A stretch of 64,000 nt of DNA from Athripsodes cinereus (taxonomy: Eukaryota > Arthropoda > Insecta > Trichoptera > Leptoceridae). Shown piece after piece: positions 53,520 through 64,000 of the stretch (positions within the stretch are counted from its first letter, which is position 1; each line of letters starts with the position of its first letter). The DNA is taken from the NCBI GenBank assembly GCA_947579605.1, contig OX388322.1, forward strand, positions 11,408,001-11,472,000, given 5' to 3'. The notes beneath the pieces are model-generated. The model searched no databases. It was not told where the DNA came from and saw only the letters and a list, made by a program, of their open reading frames with translations. A program made the translations under genes and the position numbers.

Positions 53520-53640
53520 GAATCAGAAATGTCGTGGGAAAAGGTGACTCATATTCCTCAAATACGATCTGAATGGAAGGGAGTGTGCTCACGAGAGCGA
53601 CATAGAAGGGCGGTTGATGATGATAGTTTGTTAAAGAAAA
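53520..53640 (+). pseudogene. Possible RTE-like LINE 3' end
   Basis: IRSEWKGVCSRERHRRAVDD before a GATGATGATAG run recalls the final residues and tail of RTE-like copies (compare GATGATGATGATGAC at 20170). It is too short to be sure. Confidence 0.35.
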
Positions 53641-54235
53641 AATACCTTTTGTAAAAGAAAAAAATAGTAGCTGAAAATACTGTATTCAAGTTAATAATAA
53701 TAAAATTTTATACGCAAAACAAATTAACGGTAGCCGAATTTTATGGCATAAGTTTTTGAATAAATCTGGCTCTATTGAAAACTTTGTTCAGATAAAAGTA
53801 AATTTGAAGCATATTATTGAATCAAGTAAATATTATTTTGAGATGTAACTAGGATTGTGATGAAAAATCAGAGGAGCTAAAAGTTTAAAAAAAAAGTGTG
53901 TATAAAAATGTTGCATTTATACTTATTATTCCATTCCGGTCACCTCGATTATCCTTCACACAAAGTAATCCTTAAAACAGATTATGCGGGAACATAAAAA
54001 AAATCAATGCAACGAACCAACCATCATACCCAGTATATTATACAATAACAAACTTACAGGTGATTACGGTGGAATTTGGGAACAGGTAAACAGGATATTG
54101 TATTATTATACCTAGTACCTAGTATATATGTAGATACCTGCCTACTAGGATCCGTCCATGTTGTATTATGCATACATATCAAGTATAAAGAGTGTGAGGG
54201 CATGCAGATGATAACAATATGTAGACACATACATT

Positions 54236-54375
54236 TTGGGGTCCGTGGTTCGATCCCAGGTGCCGGCAAACTCCCTTTTCACGACACAAGCTTTTAGTAG
54301 CTTACTGTGAAAGGTGTATAAGGTTGTATTTGGGTTTATAACAAAAACCCAGATATATCTTTTTAAAAAAAAAAA
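54236..54375 (+). mobile_element. tRNA-derived SINE, copy 3 (5'-truncated)
   Basis: Starts inside the tRNA part at GGGGTCCGTGGTTCGATCCC (B box intact), then CACGACACAAGCTTTTAGTA and GGGTTTATAACAAAAACCCA, with an A-rich tail. The closest relative is 49826-50012. Confidence 0.82.
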
Positions 54376-54639
54376 ATATGATGTTTTATAGTTACATTAT
54401 TCTACTCCGTGGGGACCTCAGGAAATAATAGGTATCCCATTACTTTATGTAAGTTTTCGAGTGTCCTGTAAAAGGCGAGTTTTCGAAAAAGATCAAATAT
54501 TAAGACATTTAACAGCTTCAATTCAGTGATGAGGTATACAACCTACTCTCAATATATTTATTTTTTAAGGCATAGAGAGGACGACCAGTGGGAAGTACCG
54601 TGATAAAGTATTTTGATATACCTACCTAGATAGATTCCG

Positions 54640-55735
54640 TCATTCTCCGTCAGAGAATGATTAAGTGTTATATCTGGTCTATGCTGTTATATGGTTGCGA
54701 AACTTGGACACTTAAGGTTAACACAATGAATCGGTTGGAGGCATTCGAGATGTAGATTCATCGAAGAATGCTTCGAATACCGTGGACAGACTAAGGCCCG
54801 AAATTACAATCAGTAGCTTATCGTGGAGCTTTTGTGAGGAGGCTTAAAAGTTAAGTCGAGCTTACTGCTGACACGAGAATTTCAATCAATATTCGACCGC
54901 GACTTGACTAAGCCGCAAATATGGTTAAGTTGGTAGCCCTACTAGTTGTTTTATCGTGATTTTGTCTATGCATTAACCTCACATCTGTCATGTTAACGGG
55001 GACGCGCGCCATTTTTCGTGTTGTAGTTTTGGTTTCGTGAATGTTCTTGGATTTTTTCGTTACCGACGAAACAGTGTCAGTAACGAAAAAATCCAAATAG
55101 AAGCGCAAATGAAACAACCTTAGCAACAACAAACAAAAAACGTAATGAAAACGCGAACATATGACATTAATGTCAGTTTGTTGTTATTGTTACTAGTGGC
55201 GCCTCCTGGTGATGAAAAAATTAACTGAGTTTAAGCAAGCTTAACGTTGTTGAGGACACCCCCGGGTATTCCTTAATTTAAGGAGTAGGCTAAGCCGCAA
55301 ATTCGTGCTAAGGAGACATTGTAATTCGCGTAATTTTGGAAAGCGAAGCTTTATGTGTTCCTTAAGGTTAAGGAGGATCTTAAGCCTGCATTGTAATTTT
55401 GGGCCTTAGTGCCCAATGCATAAGTACTACGCAGAGCACATACAAATAGAGAGCTCCTGACAAATATTAAGGTTCGTAAAGTCTCATATTTGGGCCACAT
55501 CCTGCGAGGCGATAAATATCGGCTTCTGCAGTTGATAATAGAAGGCAAGATTGAGGGACGTCGTGGAGTAGGAAGGAGGCAGATGTCGTGGCTGCGGAAT
55601 ATACGGCAATGGACCGGAATAACACGGATGGGAGAGCTGGTCCGCACAGCGCGAGACAAGGAGGCATTCTCCAGAGTGATCGCCAACGTCGGGGGGACCT
55701 GATACGGCACTGATAGAAGAAGAAGAAGATAGATA
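54640..55735 (+). pseudogene. RTE-type LINE 3' part, split by a MITE
   Basis: Left part 54640-54790: SMLLYGCETWTLKVNTMNRL, EAFEM, a stop, then HRRMLRIPWTD. Right part 55409-55735: TNIKVRKVSYLGHILRGDKY, RLLQLIIEGKIEGRRGVGRR, RQWTGITRMGELVRTARDKE and RVIANVGGT, then an (AGA)n tail. It is nearly the same lineage as 42967-45098. The two parts join at WTD/VPNA if 54791-55408 is removed. Non-functional. Confidence 0.88.
54791..55408. mobile_element. ~618-bp inverted-repeat element inside the RTE copy
   Basis: The ends are CTAAGGCCCGAAATTACAAT and (reverse-complemented) CTAAGGCCCAAAATTACAAT. Further in, AAGCCGCAAAT and TTAAG/CTTAA motifs recur on both sides. An internal hairpin TTGGATTTTTTCGTTAC with its exact complement lies at about 55046-55095. 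No coding capacity; the duplication is not resolved (TAA left, TTA right). Confidence 0.82.
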
Positions 55736-55739
55736 TATT

Positions 55740-58100
55740 ATATTATATTATCCTTATGAAGGAAATCGAGTAGGTGCCTAAGATATGAAATGAATTTGTT
55801 ATTAAGATTTTCAAACAATCTCAATCTTCATAACGTCAGTGAAAAAATATATATATGATTAACACGTGATAGTGACAATGACATAAATGTAATGGAAAAC
55901 GAACAACAATATTAATATTTGCCAAATAATATCATCGAATGTTTGAAACAATTATATGAACAGCAAATTCGCTAATACATGAACGTCATCTGTTCTATAG
56001 GTTTGGTTTTGGTTAATCATTTGAAGGGCAACATAATTCAGAAACCAGTAGGCAATAACATTATTATGTACTATTTTCAATTGCTACAAGCCACGTGAGT
56101 CTTGAATTGAAATGTTTTCCAGTTGCACTGATAATACGATTGAATGAATTTATTACGATTCAAATATCTATTGTACTGCCGACAATAACAGATATTTAAT
56201 GAAAATGTGACTCGATGAGCGGTGATCAAACATAGGTGTACCCACTACCTACTCACTTTAAAATTTTGGAATAAATAAACGACAATGTGAAACGTATAAT
56301 TAATTGTTTCTATGGTAAAATTCTCGGAAATCTATGTAGTCCTTAATCAGGCCTTAAGGAAATTCGTACCAAGCATTATATATATTTGAAATAAAGGTGC
56401 ATTACTTATTTGTTTCGTGAATAAATAGTTGAATTTGAACACATTCAAAAGCTTATTTTCGGAATAAAAAAACATTAATTCAAATGGACAGTTAGGCCTT
56501 AGCATCAATCTAAAGATTTTTTAAATTTTCAATCGGTGAAGTATTTTAAAACCCAGTAAAAATGAAAATGCGCAGTCATGTCTTGCGACGTTTTCAAGTT
56601 AATTTTTTTAATTATTTTTTCATTTTAGTACTGGGACATCAGACTTAATATAATATTCTCCACTTAAGAGTTATTGTAGTCGTTTTTATTTCAATTTAAC
56701 ACCTATTATACCTATTTTCTTATAATATGCATGTATTCCATTTTTCAATATTTCACACCAACGAAAGTGAAGATTTTATTCACATCCACTAACTGTTTGC
56801 TGGTAAGTTTGATTATGTAAGAATATAAGAGATGACAAAGTTAAAGAGACGAGTAACAATAATACGAAAGAGATTTGTATACAAAACATAACATGCAAAA
56901 ACTATTTTAATGTGAGAGTCACGTCCAGATATCCACGAACAGTTTGAAAATAATGCGAATAGTATATAACTAACTATAACTATCAATATAAATACTAGCA
57001 ATACAATATTATTCTGAACGTTACTTCAACGTTACACTTTCATTTTTCACATAAATTTACTTGACGATACAAATTATATTAGGTATATCTACAATACGTG
57101 AACCGACTAATTATTTCAGATCTGTAAAGAGTTCTACTGAATACATAAATAAAATCATAATGTATTACGTAAAATAATGGATGAAGATATAATATTTCCT
57201 AAATAAAAAACAAAATGACTTGTTGAATAAACATTATGACTTAGTACAAATATAAAAACACATATTTTTTTATATCATAGATACAGAAAGATTCTGACAT
57301 TGAGTTAATTATATAAGCCCCGGGAACACCACCACTGGTGAAGCTCATAAAAAAAAATATATATAAGCCCTTGGTCTAAAAAGTGTTTGAGAGTTTACAG
57401 GTAATGTCGTTTTTTTTCACACATCGTGAAAATTTTTAACACCTTTAGTAATTTAGTATCCTCTTTTGAAAGTGTTTTTTTTGTATTGTCTGAGATGGAA
57501 ATGTTTGCTTCGGGATCCGAACTCAAGTCACTTCTGAAGCTATGTGTATTTTTATATCGTTACACTAAAATGTAGGTAGGTTATAACAAAATAATTATCA
57601 TATAAAATAAACATTAATACTTGGTAAACATAATTAATACGAGAATAACCACATTCAAATATACACGAGAAATCTTGTAAAAAATGTCTGTAAACAGCTG
57701 TACTCGTATAGTATGTAGGTAGGTATTCTGTATTACACAGATGTAAATTATACAACTTATTTGTAAGCCATTGATGTAATTTACCTATAGGTAATAATAA
57801 TTAATATTCTGTAGAAATAATAATAAAACATTTGTTATGAATATTATTATATTATAGTTGAATAAACATTATAAATAGTACCAATGATTATTTTGCATAG
57901 TGAATCAACATTAAACCATCAATATCAATGCTATGTAGTTACCTAGAATAGAAATATGTCTGAATGCAAATAAACACTATGTAGGTATTGCGCATAATTT
58001 TCTTAAGACATCATAATGCATGATTAAGTAGATGATGTTGGATCACAATGTTTACACGCATATTACAGGCAGATACTTATTATGTAAATGAAACAATGTG
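55740..58100. other. 2.4 kb AT-rich stretch, no gene recognised
   Basis: No exon-like segment, LINE or tandem array was noticed. A GC-richer scrap near 57310-57345 (AAGCCCCGGGAACACCACC) is unassigned. Confidence 0.4.
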
Positions 58101-58294
58101 TACATATTATCAGAGATGTACAAAATACTTTCAAAAAAGTATTTAAATACAAAATACAAATACTTTTGAATTTTTGTATTTCAAATACAAAATACTAAAT
58201 ACTTCTACAAAATGGTATTTAAATACAAAATACAAAAAACGTATTTTCAAAATACTTTTTTAAAATACTTATTTAAAATACTTTTTACAAATAG

Positions 58295-59056
58295 TTGAAC
58301 AAGGTGTAAGACAGGGGTATTCAATATTTACCGCACTCTTTAACTGTTATATACAGCGAGCCATTGATGAATTGATAGAAGAAATGAAGAACTGGACAAG
58401 AGTATAGATTCGATATAGTACAGCTTGCAGATAATGAAGATGAGTTGAATAAAGCCTAAGGAAGAACTGTCAAAATACAACATAAAAACAAATAAAGACA
58501 AACCAAAATGTATGGTTGTTCGAAGAGATGAGGCGACTGCGAAAATTGTCATAAATGGAGTGAGTATGAGTATCAAGCAGGAAGCTCAGATATCCTGAAC
58601 TTGGGCTGCAGAATAAATAAGGATGGATACCCCGAATCTGAAATCGTATGGACTACTGTAACATCATACAGGACAGCTCCAGACCCTTCTTGATCGTCTT
58701 CAGATGGATTTTAATGTTACCTTCGAATCATTTACAAAGAGAATCAGAGCTGCCACATCACTTCACTACTAAGAAGTCTACATGAGCTGAGAGTCTCAGA
58801 GAGAATAGTGTTTAAACTGTGTCTCACTGTTCACAAGGTAGCACACCACCCACTGAGCTGTTCCGCTGACAAAAATTTGAGGCGAAGACTGTGTTCAGCT
58901 TCTAATGCAGTGAACAAACTCGTACAATTCAATATTGCAAATACCTCTAAATTTGCAGAAAGGAGAACCAGAATCGCAGCGTCAACTGCCTGGAACAGAT
59001 TGCCTGCAGACAAAGTTGGAAACGCTACCGTTCAGGAGAAATCACAGCGCCGTTGA
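58295..59056 (+). pseudogene. Captured LINE reverse-transcriptase pieces
   Basis: From 58295: VEQGVRQGYSIFTALFNCY and IDELIEEMKNWTRV, very close to the RTE at 38450-38560, ending in a stop. Then a decayed stretch with KCMVVRRDEATAKIVINGV-like sequence (58510-58560). From 58808 a second, CR1-like piece: LCLTVHKVAHHPLSCSADKN, NTSKFAERRTRIAASTAWNR. The two pieces come from different LINE groups, joined in one element. Neither can be active. Confidence 0.75.
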
Positions 59057-59213
59057 TGAAAATTTCATCATGGATTATTAAACGGCGTCATGTATAATTT
59101 GTTCAATCATCATTATTATGTGTGTATATCTCAGGTATAGAGTACTCTAATGGAAATGTTGTAATCGTAATTCAACAAATTGACAAAAAAAGCTTGCGTA
59201 CGCGCATATGAAT

Positions 59214-59692
59214 TTTTTTCAAATTTTTTTTTTTTTTTTTTCAAATATATTTATTCAGTAAAAAATATACACTTAAAACAATAATCAATCAATACAAAAT
59301 AATAATAAAAACATATATTTTTCTTTTATTTGTTCCTTCAAAATTGAGCAAAGCTCGTGCTTTGAAGGATAAAGGGTAATTCTTAAATCTTAAATTCAGC
59401 AACAAAACATACACAACTAGGTATATAATATCCAACCTAAAGTTAATAACAATAGAGTTACATGTAAAAAAAAACAAAACAAAAAATAAAAATCAATAAA
59501 ACGAGAATACACTCAGTTATTTTCACCTAAATACCTTTTTCAGATTATACCTAAAATTCGAAAGCTTATCTGCTGTTTTAAACTTATATTCTCCTTTCAA
59601 ATTGTTATACAATCCAACCCCAAGATAAGTATAGTGGTGCTGTCCGGAAGTAGTTTTTTTTGCAGGAACTTTTATTCGTCTTCCTGACCTCG
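59214..59692 (-). mobile_element. LINE 3' end inserted in hAT copy 2
   Basis: Absent from the matching place in copy 1 (CGCGCATATCAATTAATGG). The minus strand reads KVPAKKTTSGQHHYTYLGVG, LYNNLKGEYKFKTADKLSNF, RYNLKKVFR, stop, then a UTR and a poly(A) of about 18 (T run at 59227-59243). This is the C-terminus of a CR1-like RT, similar to the end at 63627-64000. Confidence 0.75.
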
Positions 59693-59954
59693 AACATGGC
59701 AGAATTTTGTTTCAAACAAATAAAAAGGTATTTTGTAAAATTATTTTGTGTAAAATACAAAATACTCAAAAAAAGTATTTCAAATAAAATACAAAATACT
59801 TTTTACGAAAAGGTATTTGAAATACAAAATGAAAATACGTATTTTGTATTTTGTACTTGTATTTTAAGTACTTTTATTTCAAATACGTCACATCTCTGCA
59901 TATTATACACCGATCAGACTTACATATACCTACAATGTAATATAAAGGACTAGA

Positions 59955-60030
59955 ATAAGACGTGTGAGAGAATAAATTCCGACTTGAGCAAGACAGGGAG
60001 ACATTGGCAAAAGTGACCGCTAAAGTTGGG
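59955..60030 (+). pseudogene. RTE 3' end scrap
   Basis: KFRLEQDRETLAKVTAKVGE then T and a stop, parallel to LFRVAQDREAFARVIANVGG in the RTE at 43 kb. Only the last 25 residues are present. Confidence 0.55.
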
Positions 60031-62025
60031 GAAACCTAGCATGGCAGAAATAAAAATAGTGCTGATAAATTTTAATTGCTAATCATTTGTAAGCTGTGGG
60101 CGATATTACATAGTTTATTTTATTTATCGTGTCGAAACCTAGAAAAACCAATCAAACTGATCTCCAGTACTGCGCAAAACGCACAGCACGTGGAGATGAG
60201 TCAAAAATATCCTCCATAGTGCATGCGACAAGGCACAACAACGGACATCCAACAAGTGTGGCAAGGTATAATTACATAATTATTGTAACAGACATACGAG
60301 TATTGATGACTTATTCTAGCAATTGTACAATAATTTAAAATAACTATTTTACTTTACATTCGGGTCAGGTGTATACGTGTATGTAATAATATTTGGTATA
60401 TTCATTAAACCTTGCATAATAAAAAGATGTCACCATTCATGTCGGAATACTAAATGAGAATGATTACGCTACATTATTTTACAAATTGACTATCACTTTA
60501 GTATTGTACAATTCTCACACATACCTACTACATTCCCAACTTATGGCAATCTCTTTGTGAGAACTACCGCCTCGCAGGTGAATGATCTCGGAAATGTAAA
60601 TATATCTATCATAATAACTACTTTGACATTTCTACATAATGTAATAGATCTGCGCCTCTTTCATTGACATTACTTATAAATACAATCCACACATAAATAT
60701 TCTAATGCGTTCGTATGTATGTTCGTATGTCCTTAATGGACTCTGAAATAAGGAAAGACAGAAGTAAAATAATACACTCTATACGAGGTCTCATATCCTG
60801 GGCACGTTCAAGGCCAAAAACATTTAAAATATCTTATGTATTGATAAAGAAATTATAATAACAAAATTTGTATGGAAAAATCTATAAAAGTTTTTGTAAG
60901 TAGCAATATTCATGGTCGAACATTTTTCAGTGTATTGAATTAATTTCCCAATGGATGTGACGCGAAATACATCAGTACTGAAACTAAACATTTGGGGATT
61001 ATTTTGGTTATAAATTGTTGTGTTTGGTTATGATAAAAACTCCTGAATTATGCGAGTTAAAATTGCATATTTTTGACATCTTGGGCTAATTTCATAATGG
61101 CCGACATGAATGACATAGAATCCAATACATTAATATTTTGGTTGGTACTTAAGTTCATTTGTTTGTTTGTTTTGTGATTTGTATGTCCTCTGTACGATAT
61201 GTCTCATCCAGTAGGCGAGCTGAAAACATTTAATATGTATACTTTTATAAAGATTTAATTTATAAATGATGATGTATCAACGATCTTTTGTCGATGTTTG
61301 GTAAACTTGAAAATCACTAAAAATCTCATATATCTACGACCATGCTATTAATATGTGTTCTTATTTTATTGTTGATATTCATAGTTTCTTTTTATTTCAA
61401 AATATGGTTACCAATAATATCAAAAACACAGAACTAATTCAATGATGCTTCAATGTTCTTTTGTCAAAGTAAGGTAAACGTCAAAATAAAATAAAAAAAA
61501 CTCATATCTACAACAATACTATTGATATGTGTTCTTATTTTATTGAAGGATATTCTGAGTTTCTTTTAATTTCTAAATAAAGTTATCTGTTATAACAAAC
61601 ACAGAAAAGGGTGTGAAAATATCATTCTTAATTATTATGGCTTGGTATAGTTATATTATATTATGTTATAGTTATATTATATCTATAGATAACATTTCTA
61701 AAACTTGCATTTAACATAATGGTAGTTAGGCACTTTTGTAAAGGATATCATTTCAATATTATACTTGCATCAATCTGTTTCATTAGAAGTATTTCATTTA
61801 TTCAAAACATGCATCTAAAAACATAAGATTTTTAAAATTTAGAAATTAAGATACTGTCTATTGATAAAGATAATTATTAGAATTGCATACCAACTTTATA
61901 ATTCCGCGTATGATTTGCAGTATTTAACTGTATTTTTTAAATTTCATTAAGGTATTCTAAATTCAAAATAGTTATAGAATTTATTTATATTAAACGCAAA
62001 CATTTCAAAACTGTCATTACTAAGT
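60031..62025. other. 2 kb AT-rich stretch, no gene recognised
   Basis: A short open stretch at 60129-60260 (RGDESKISSIVHATRHNNGH) ends near a GTATAA-type donor but has no recognised relative. The rest shows nothing. Confidence 0.4.
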
Positions 62026-62033
62026 GTCAAAAT

Positions 62034-62443
62034 CAGGGCTGCCAGATTGCGTGACCAAAATTACCTGCATTTTGCCAAATAAATACCGTACAATTATTAC
62101 CAAAATACAATTTTCACTCGAACATGATATAAATCTTACTGTTCAGAATTCTGTTTCATAATTAAATTTCGACCCCTTCCCATCGCTATTTTTTGAAAAT
62201 GGTAAAGGAATAAATATCCTTGGTTTTCTTTAACAATATTTTCTCACGGTAGGTACCTTTTTTTACAATGCAATAGGTATTTGTACTGATGATTGTTTAT
62301 GGCAATATCAAATTAATTACCGTTCATTTTGTATAAATATTATTTTTGATTTTAAAATTCCGTATGTTTGTCGTACGTTAATTTGCTACGGGGAATGAAA
62401 TTACCATATAAATACGATATTTACCGTACGTCTGGCAACGTTG
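62034..62443. mobile_element. hAT MITE, 410 bp
   Basis: The ends are CAGGGCTGCCAGATTGCG and (reverse-complemented) CAACGTTGCCAGACGTAC, with an exact 8-bp duplication GTCAAAAT at 62026-62033 and 62444-62451. The interior is AT-rich with TACCGTA motifs on both sides. No coding capacity. Confidence 0.88.
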
Positions 62444-62868
62444 GTCAAAATCCGAGCCTTTTTCTGGGTTGCTAGAATAATAGTCGTATTAATCGTTACT
62501 TTATTATGGTTTGATGAGTATTCGTTACTTTCAAATCAGTACCTGAGAAAATACATAATTGGTATTGATAAACATACCACAAAAAAATGTATTTTTTTGT
62601 AGATTAAATTGTAGATTCTATTTAAAATGAGTTTTTTGACATTTATCCTACATTGAATCCGTTTGTTGAGCTGCTGATCACAGGTAAAACGAAAAACACA
62701 AATTATTTACACTGGCAACACTGACAGATCTGTCAATCATATAATGTTTGGTAGCAAGGTTTATTGGTCTGATAAATTTTGTTTTTGCAACTTTGTTTTG
62801 ATTTTAAAAGACTTTAAAAATATAAAAATTAACTAAACAATACGTAGTGGATCTAAAAAAATAGTAAT

Positions 62869-63451
62869 CCCGGTATTATGCGGAGTTGGAAGCTAAGAAT
62901 CTGTCCTGGGACATTACCAATGTTATCGAACCAATGTCTGATTTAACTGGTAAGTACCTACTGTTTTAATTGTATTTTATACTGGTATTTTCATGATTAA
63001 TTTAACCATATTTATGTTCATTAGACTAGATTTGAGTACATTTAATTTGTTTTTTATGTTTGACGACACCAAATTGTATTTCTATTATAAGATAACTATT
63101 CAATTCTGTGCCTTCTTAAAACATATTTAATGTACTGAATTTACTTAAAGTGGCAAATTATTTTACTGAATACTAGAATTAGCTAAATAAAAAGCTCAAG
63201 TGAATGTCTCAGATGCTTAATAATAATGAATTATTAAATGATTGTGTATGGAATGTCTAGATGACTCACTTATACGAGGATCCTGTGTATCTAGGAAGTT
63301 AAATGACTATTGCTGATGAATTTCAATGTTTTTTTTTTCAGGATTATCTGTTAGTTCTATAAGAAGAGTTGTAAAAGAAAGAAATACAAACGGAAGCAAA
63401 TTTACAACGCTGGATAAACACAGGAAAGGCCGTTTGAAAAGAATTGGATGA
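62869..63451 (+). CDS. Small two-exon HTH-like gene or transposase remnant
   Basis: Exon 1 (open from about 62869, no ATG in frame at its start) reads RYYAELEAKNLSWDITNVIE, PMSDLT and ends at 62949 with G|GTAAGT. Exon 2 (63342-63451, acceptor TTTTTTTTCAG) completes a glycine and reads LSVSSIRRVVKERNTNGSKF, TTLDKHRKGRLKRIG, stop. LTGLSVSSIRRVVKE is a helix-turn-helix pattern of the kind at the N-terminus of insect transposase-derived proteins. The product would be at least 61 residues; an upstream exon may hold the start. The clean splice sites and open frames suggest it is real or recently so. Confidence 0.5.
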
Positions 63452-63626
63452 TTTCAGAATCTGCTCCATTCGCCAAAAATACATATTTCTTATATTTATT
63501 TTACTGTTTTTATTAAATAGTTTTATATTATAATTCCGAATCTGTTTTATTTTCCCTTTAATGTAAAATATTACAGTAAACAACATATTTTCGATCTAGA
63601 TATGGTTCTTTTTAAAATAGTTAAAC

Positions 63627-64000
63627 TTTTTTTTTTTTTTTTATTTATTTATTTAAAAAAAAACTTAACAAAAACAAAGCATTATAATTTATACATATGC
63701 TTAAGAAACACATTTCTTCGTGCCACATGTTTTATGCATCCACTCTATATAATATATTATATATTCAAATCTCAATCACATACATATAAATTATTTCGGT
63801 AAACTGTAAATAAAATACTGTTCTCCCGTTTTTTTCAGTTTACCTTTAAAAGTTTTATAGCTTTTTATCATATTTATATTTTTTGGAAGTCCATTGAAGT
63901 ACTTTGTGCCAAGATATGTATAATTGTGCTGTGTCACTGTCTTTTTACATCTAGGTATAATTATATTGCCAATAATTTGAAACCTCTGGCTACGAAAGAC
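63627..64000 (-). mobile_element. CR1-like LINE 3' end, running off the right edge
   Basis: Minus strand from 64000: RFQIIGNIIIPRCKKTVTQH, NYTYLGTKYFNGLPKNINM, KTFKGKLKKTGEQYFIYSLP, stop, then a 3' UTR and an (AAATAA)n/poly(A) end at 63630-63662. Related to but different from 59214-59692. The 5' part lies outside the window. Confidence 0.75.

Larger units (their letters stand above)
58111..59898. mobile_element. hAT-type non-autonomous element, copy 2, with the same captured LINE cargo
   Basis: Ends CAGAGATGTACAAAATAC and (reverse-complemented) CAGAGATGTGACG; exact 8-bp duplication CATATTAT at 58103-58110 and 59899-59906. AAATAC/GTATTT foldback blocks lie at both ends. The interior matches the 5816-8445 copy in order: RTE RT piece, CR1-type C-terminal piece, then the AAACGGCGTCATGTATAATT spacer. 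It lacks the CR1 insertion of copy 1 but has its own insert at about 59214-59692. No transposase. Confidence 0.87.

Noticed and set aside
60129..60338. Possible exon (RGDESKISSIVHATRHNNGH)
   Set aside because: No ATG start, no recognised relative, and only a weak donor; RGD alone has no meaning here.

Overview
The window is animal nuclear DNA and almost certainly comes from an insect. It is AT-rich, its host genes are split by GT-AG introns (one only about 52 bp), and it is packed with insect-type transposable elements (CR1, RTE and I LINEs, a mariner, hAT and PIF/Harbinger-like DNA elements, a tRNA-derived SINE, a Penelope remnant). The insect order cannot be fixed from the sequence. I recognise three host genes: an XRCC3-type RAD51 paralog (minus strand, running off the left edge), CRIPT (plus strand, two exons) and a large gene on the minus strand (12.2-23.2 kb) encoding a PDZ domain followed by about 1,600 residues of low-complexity tail. 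A fourth, tiny two-exon gene with a helix-turn-helix-like segment sits at 62.9-63.5 kb.

Layout. 0-5 kb: XRCC3 and CRIPT lie head to head, and the 2.2 kb between them is almost filled by two inverted-repeat elements. 5.8-8.4 kb: a hAT-type element with a perfect 8-bp target duplication carries pieces of LINE reverse transcriptase, and a CR1 LINE has inserted into it. 8.6-9.0 kb: a 67-bp minisatellite. 9-12.2 kb: repeats and the probable 3' UTR of the PDZ gene. 12.2-23.2 kb: four exons of the PDZ gene, with introns holding nested MITEs, a mariner MITE and an array of five perfect palindromes. 23.9-26.3 kb: a PIF/Harbinger-like element nested in the first three bases of a hAT MITE. 29.5-30.8 kb: a mariner with an intact DD41D transposase. 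32.3-32.9 kb: a SINE next to a Penelope-like remnant with a hammerhead-ribozyme-like motif. 36-46.9 kb: three LINEs, namely an RTE-type element (plus), a nearly complete I-type element (minus) and a second RTE nested inside it with a 12-bp duplication. 48-56 kb: LINE ends, SINEs, a 56-bp minisatellite and a MITE inside an RTE fragment. 58.1-59.9 kb: a second copy of the hAT element with the same captured LINE cargo. 62-64 kb: a hAT MITE, the small HTH gene and a LINE end running off the right edge.

The host genes do not form a pathway: one belongs to homologous recombination, one is a zinc-binding adaptor, one is a scaffold. Most of the information lies in element-into-element insertions, which give a relative order of events, and in two copies of a DNA transposon that share retrotransposon-derived cargo. 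Exon boundaries were read by eye from splice consensus and reading-frame continuity. No database search or alignment program was available.
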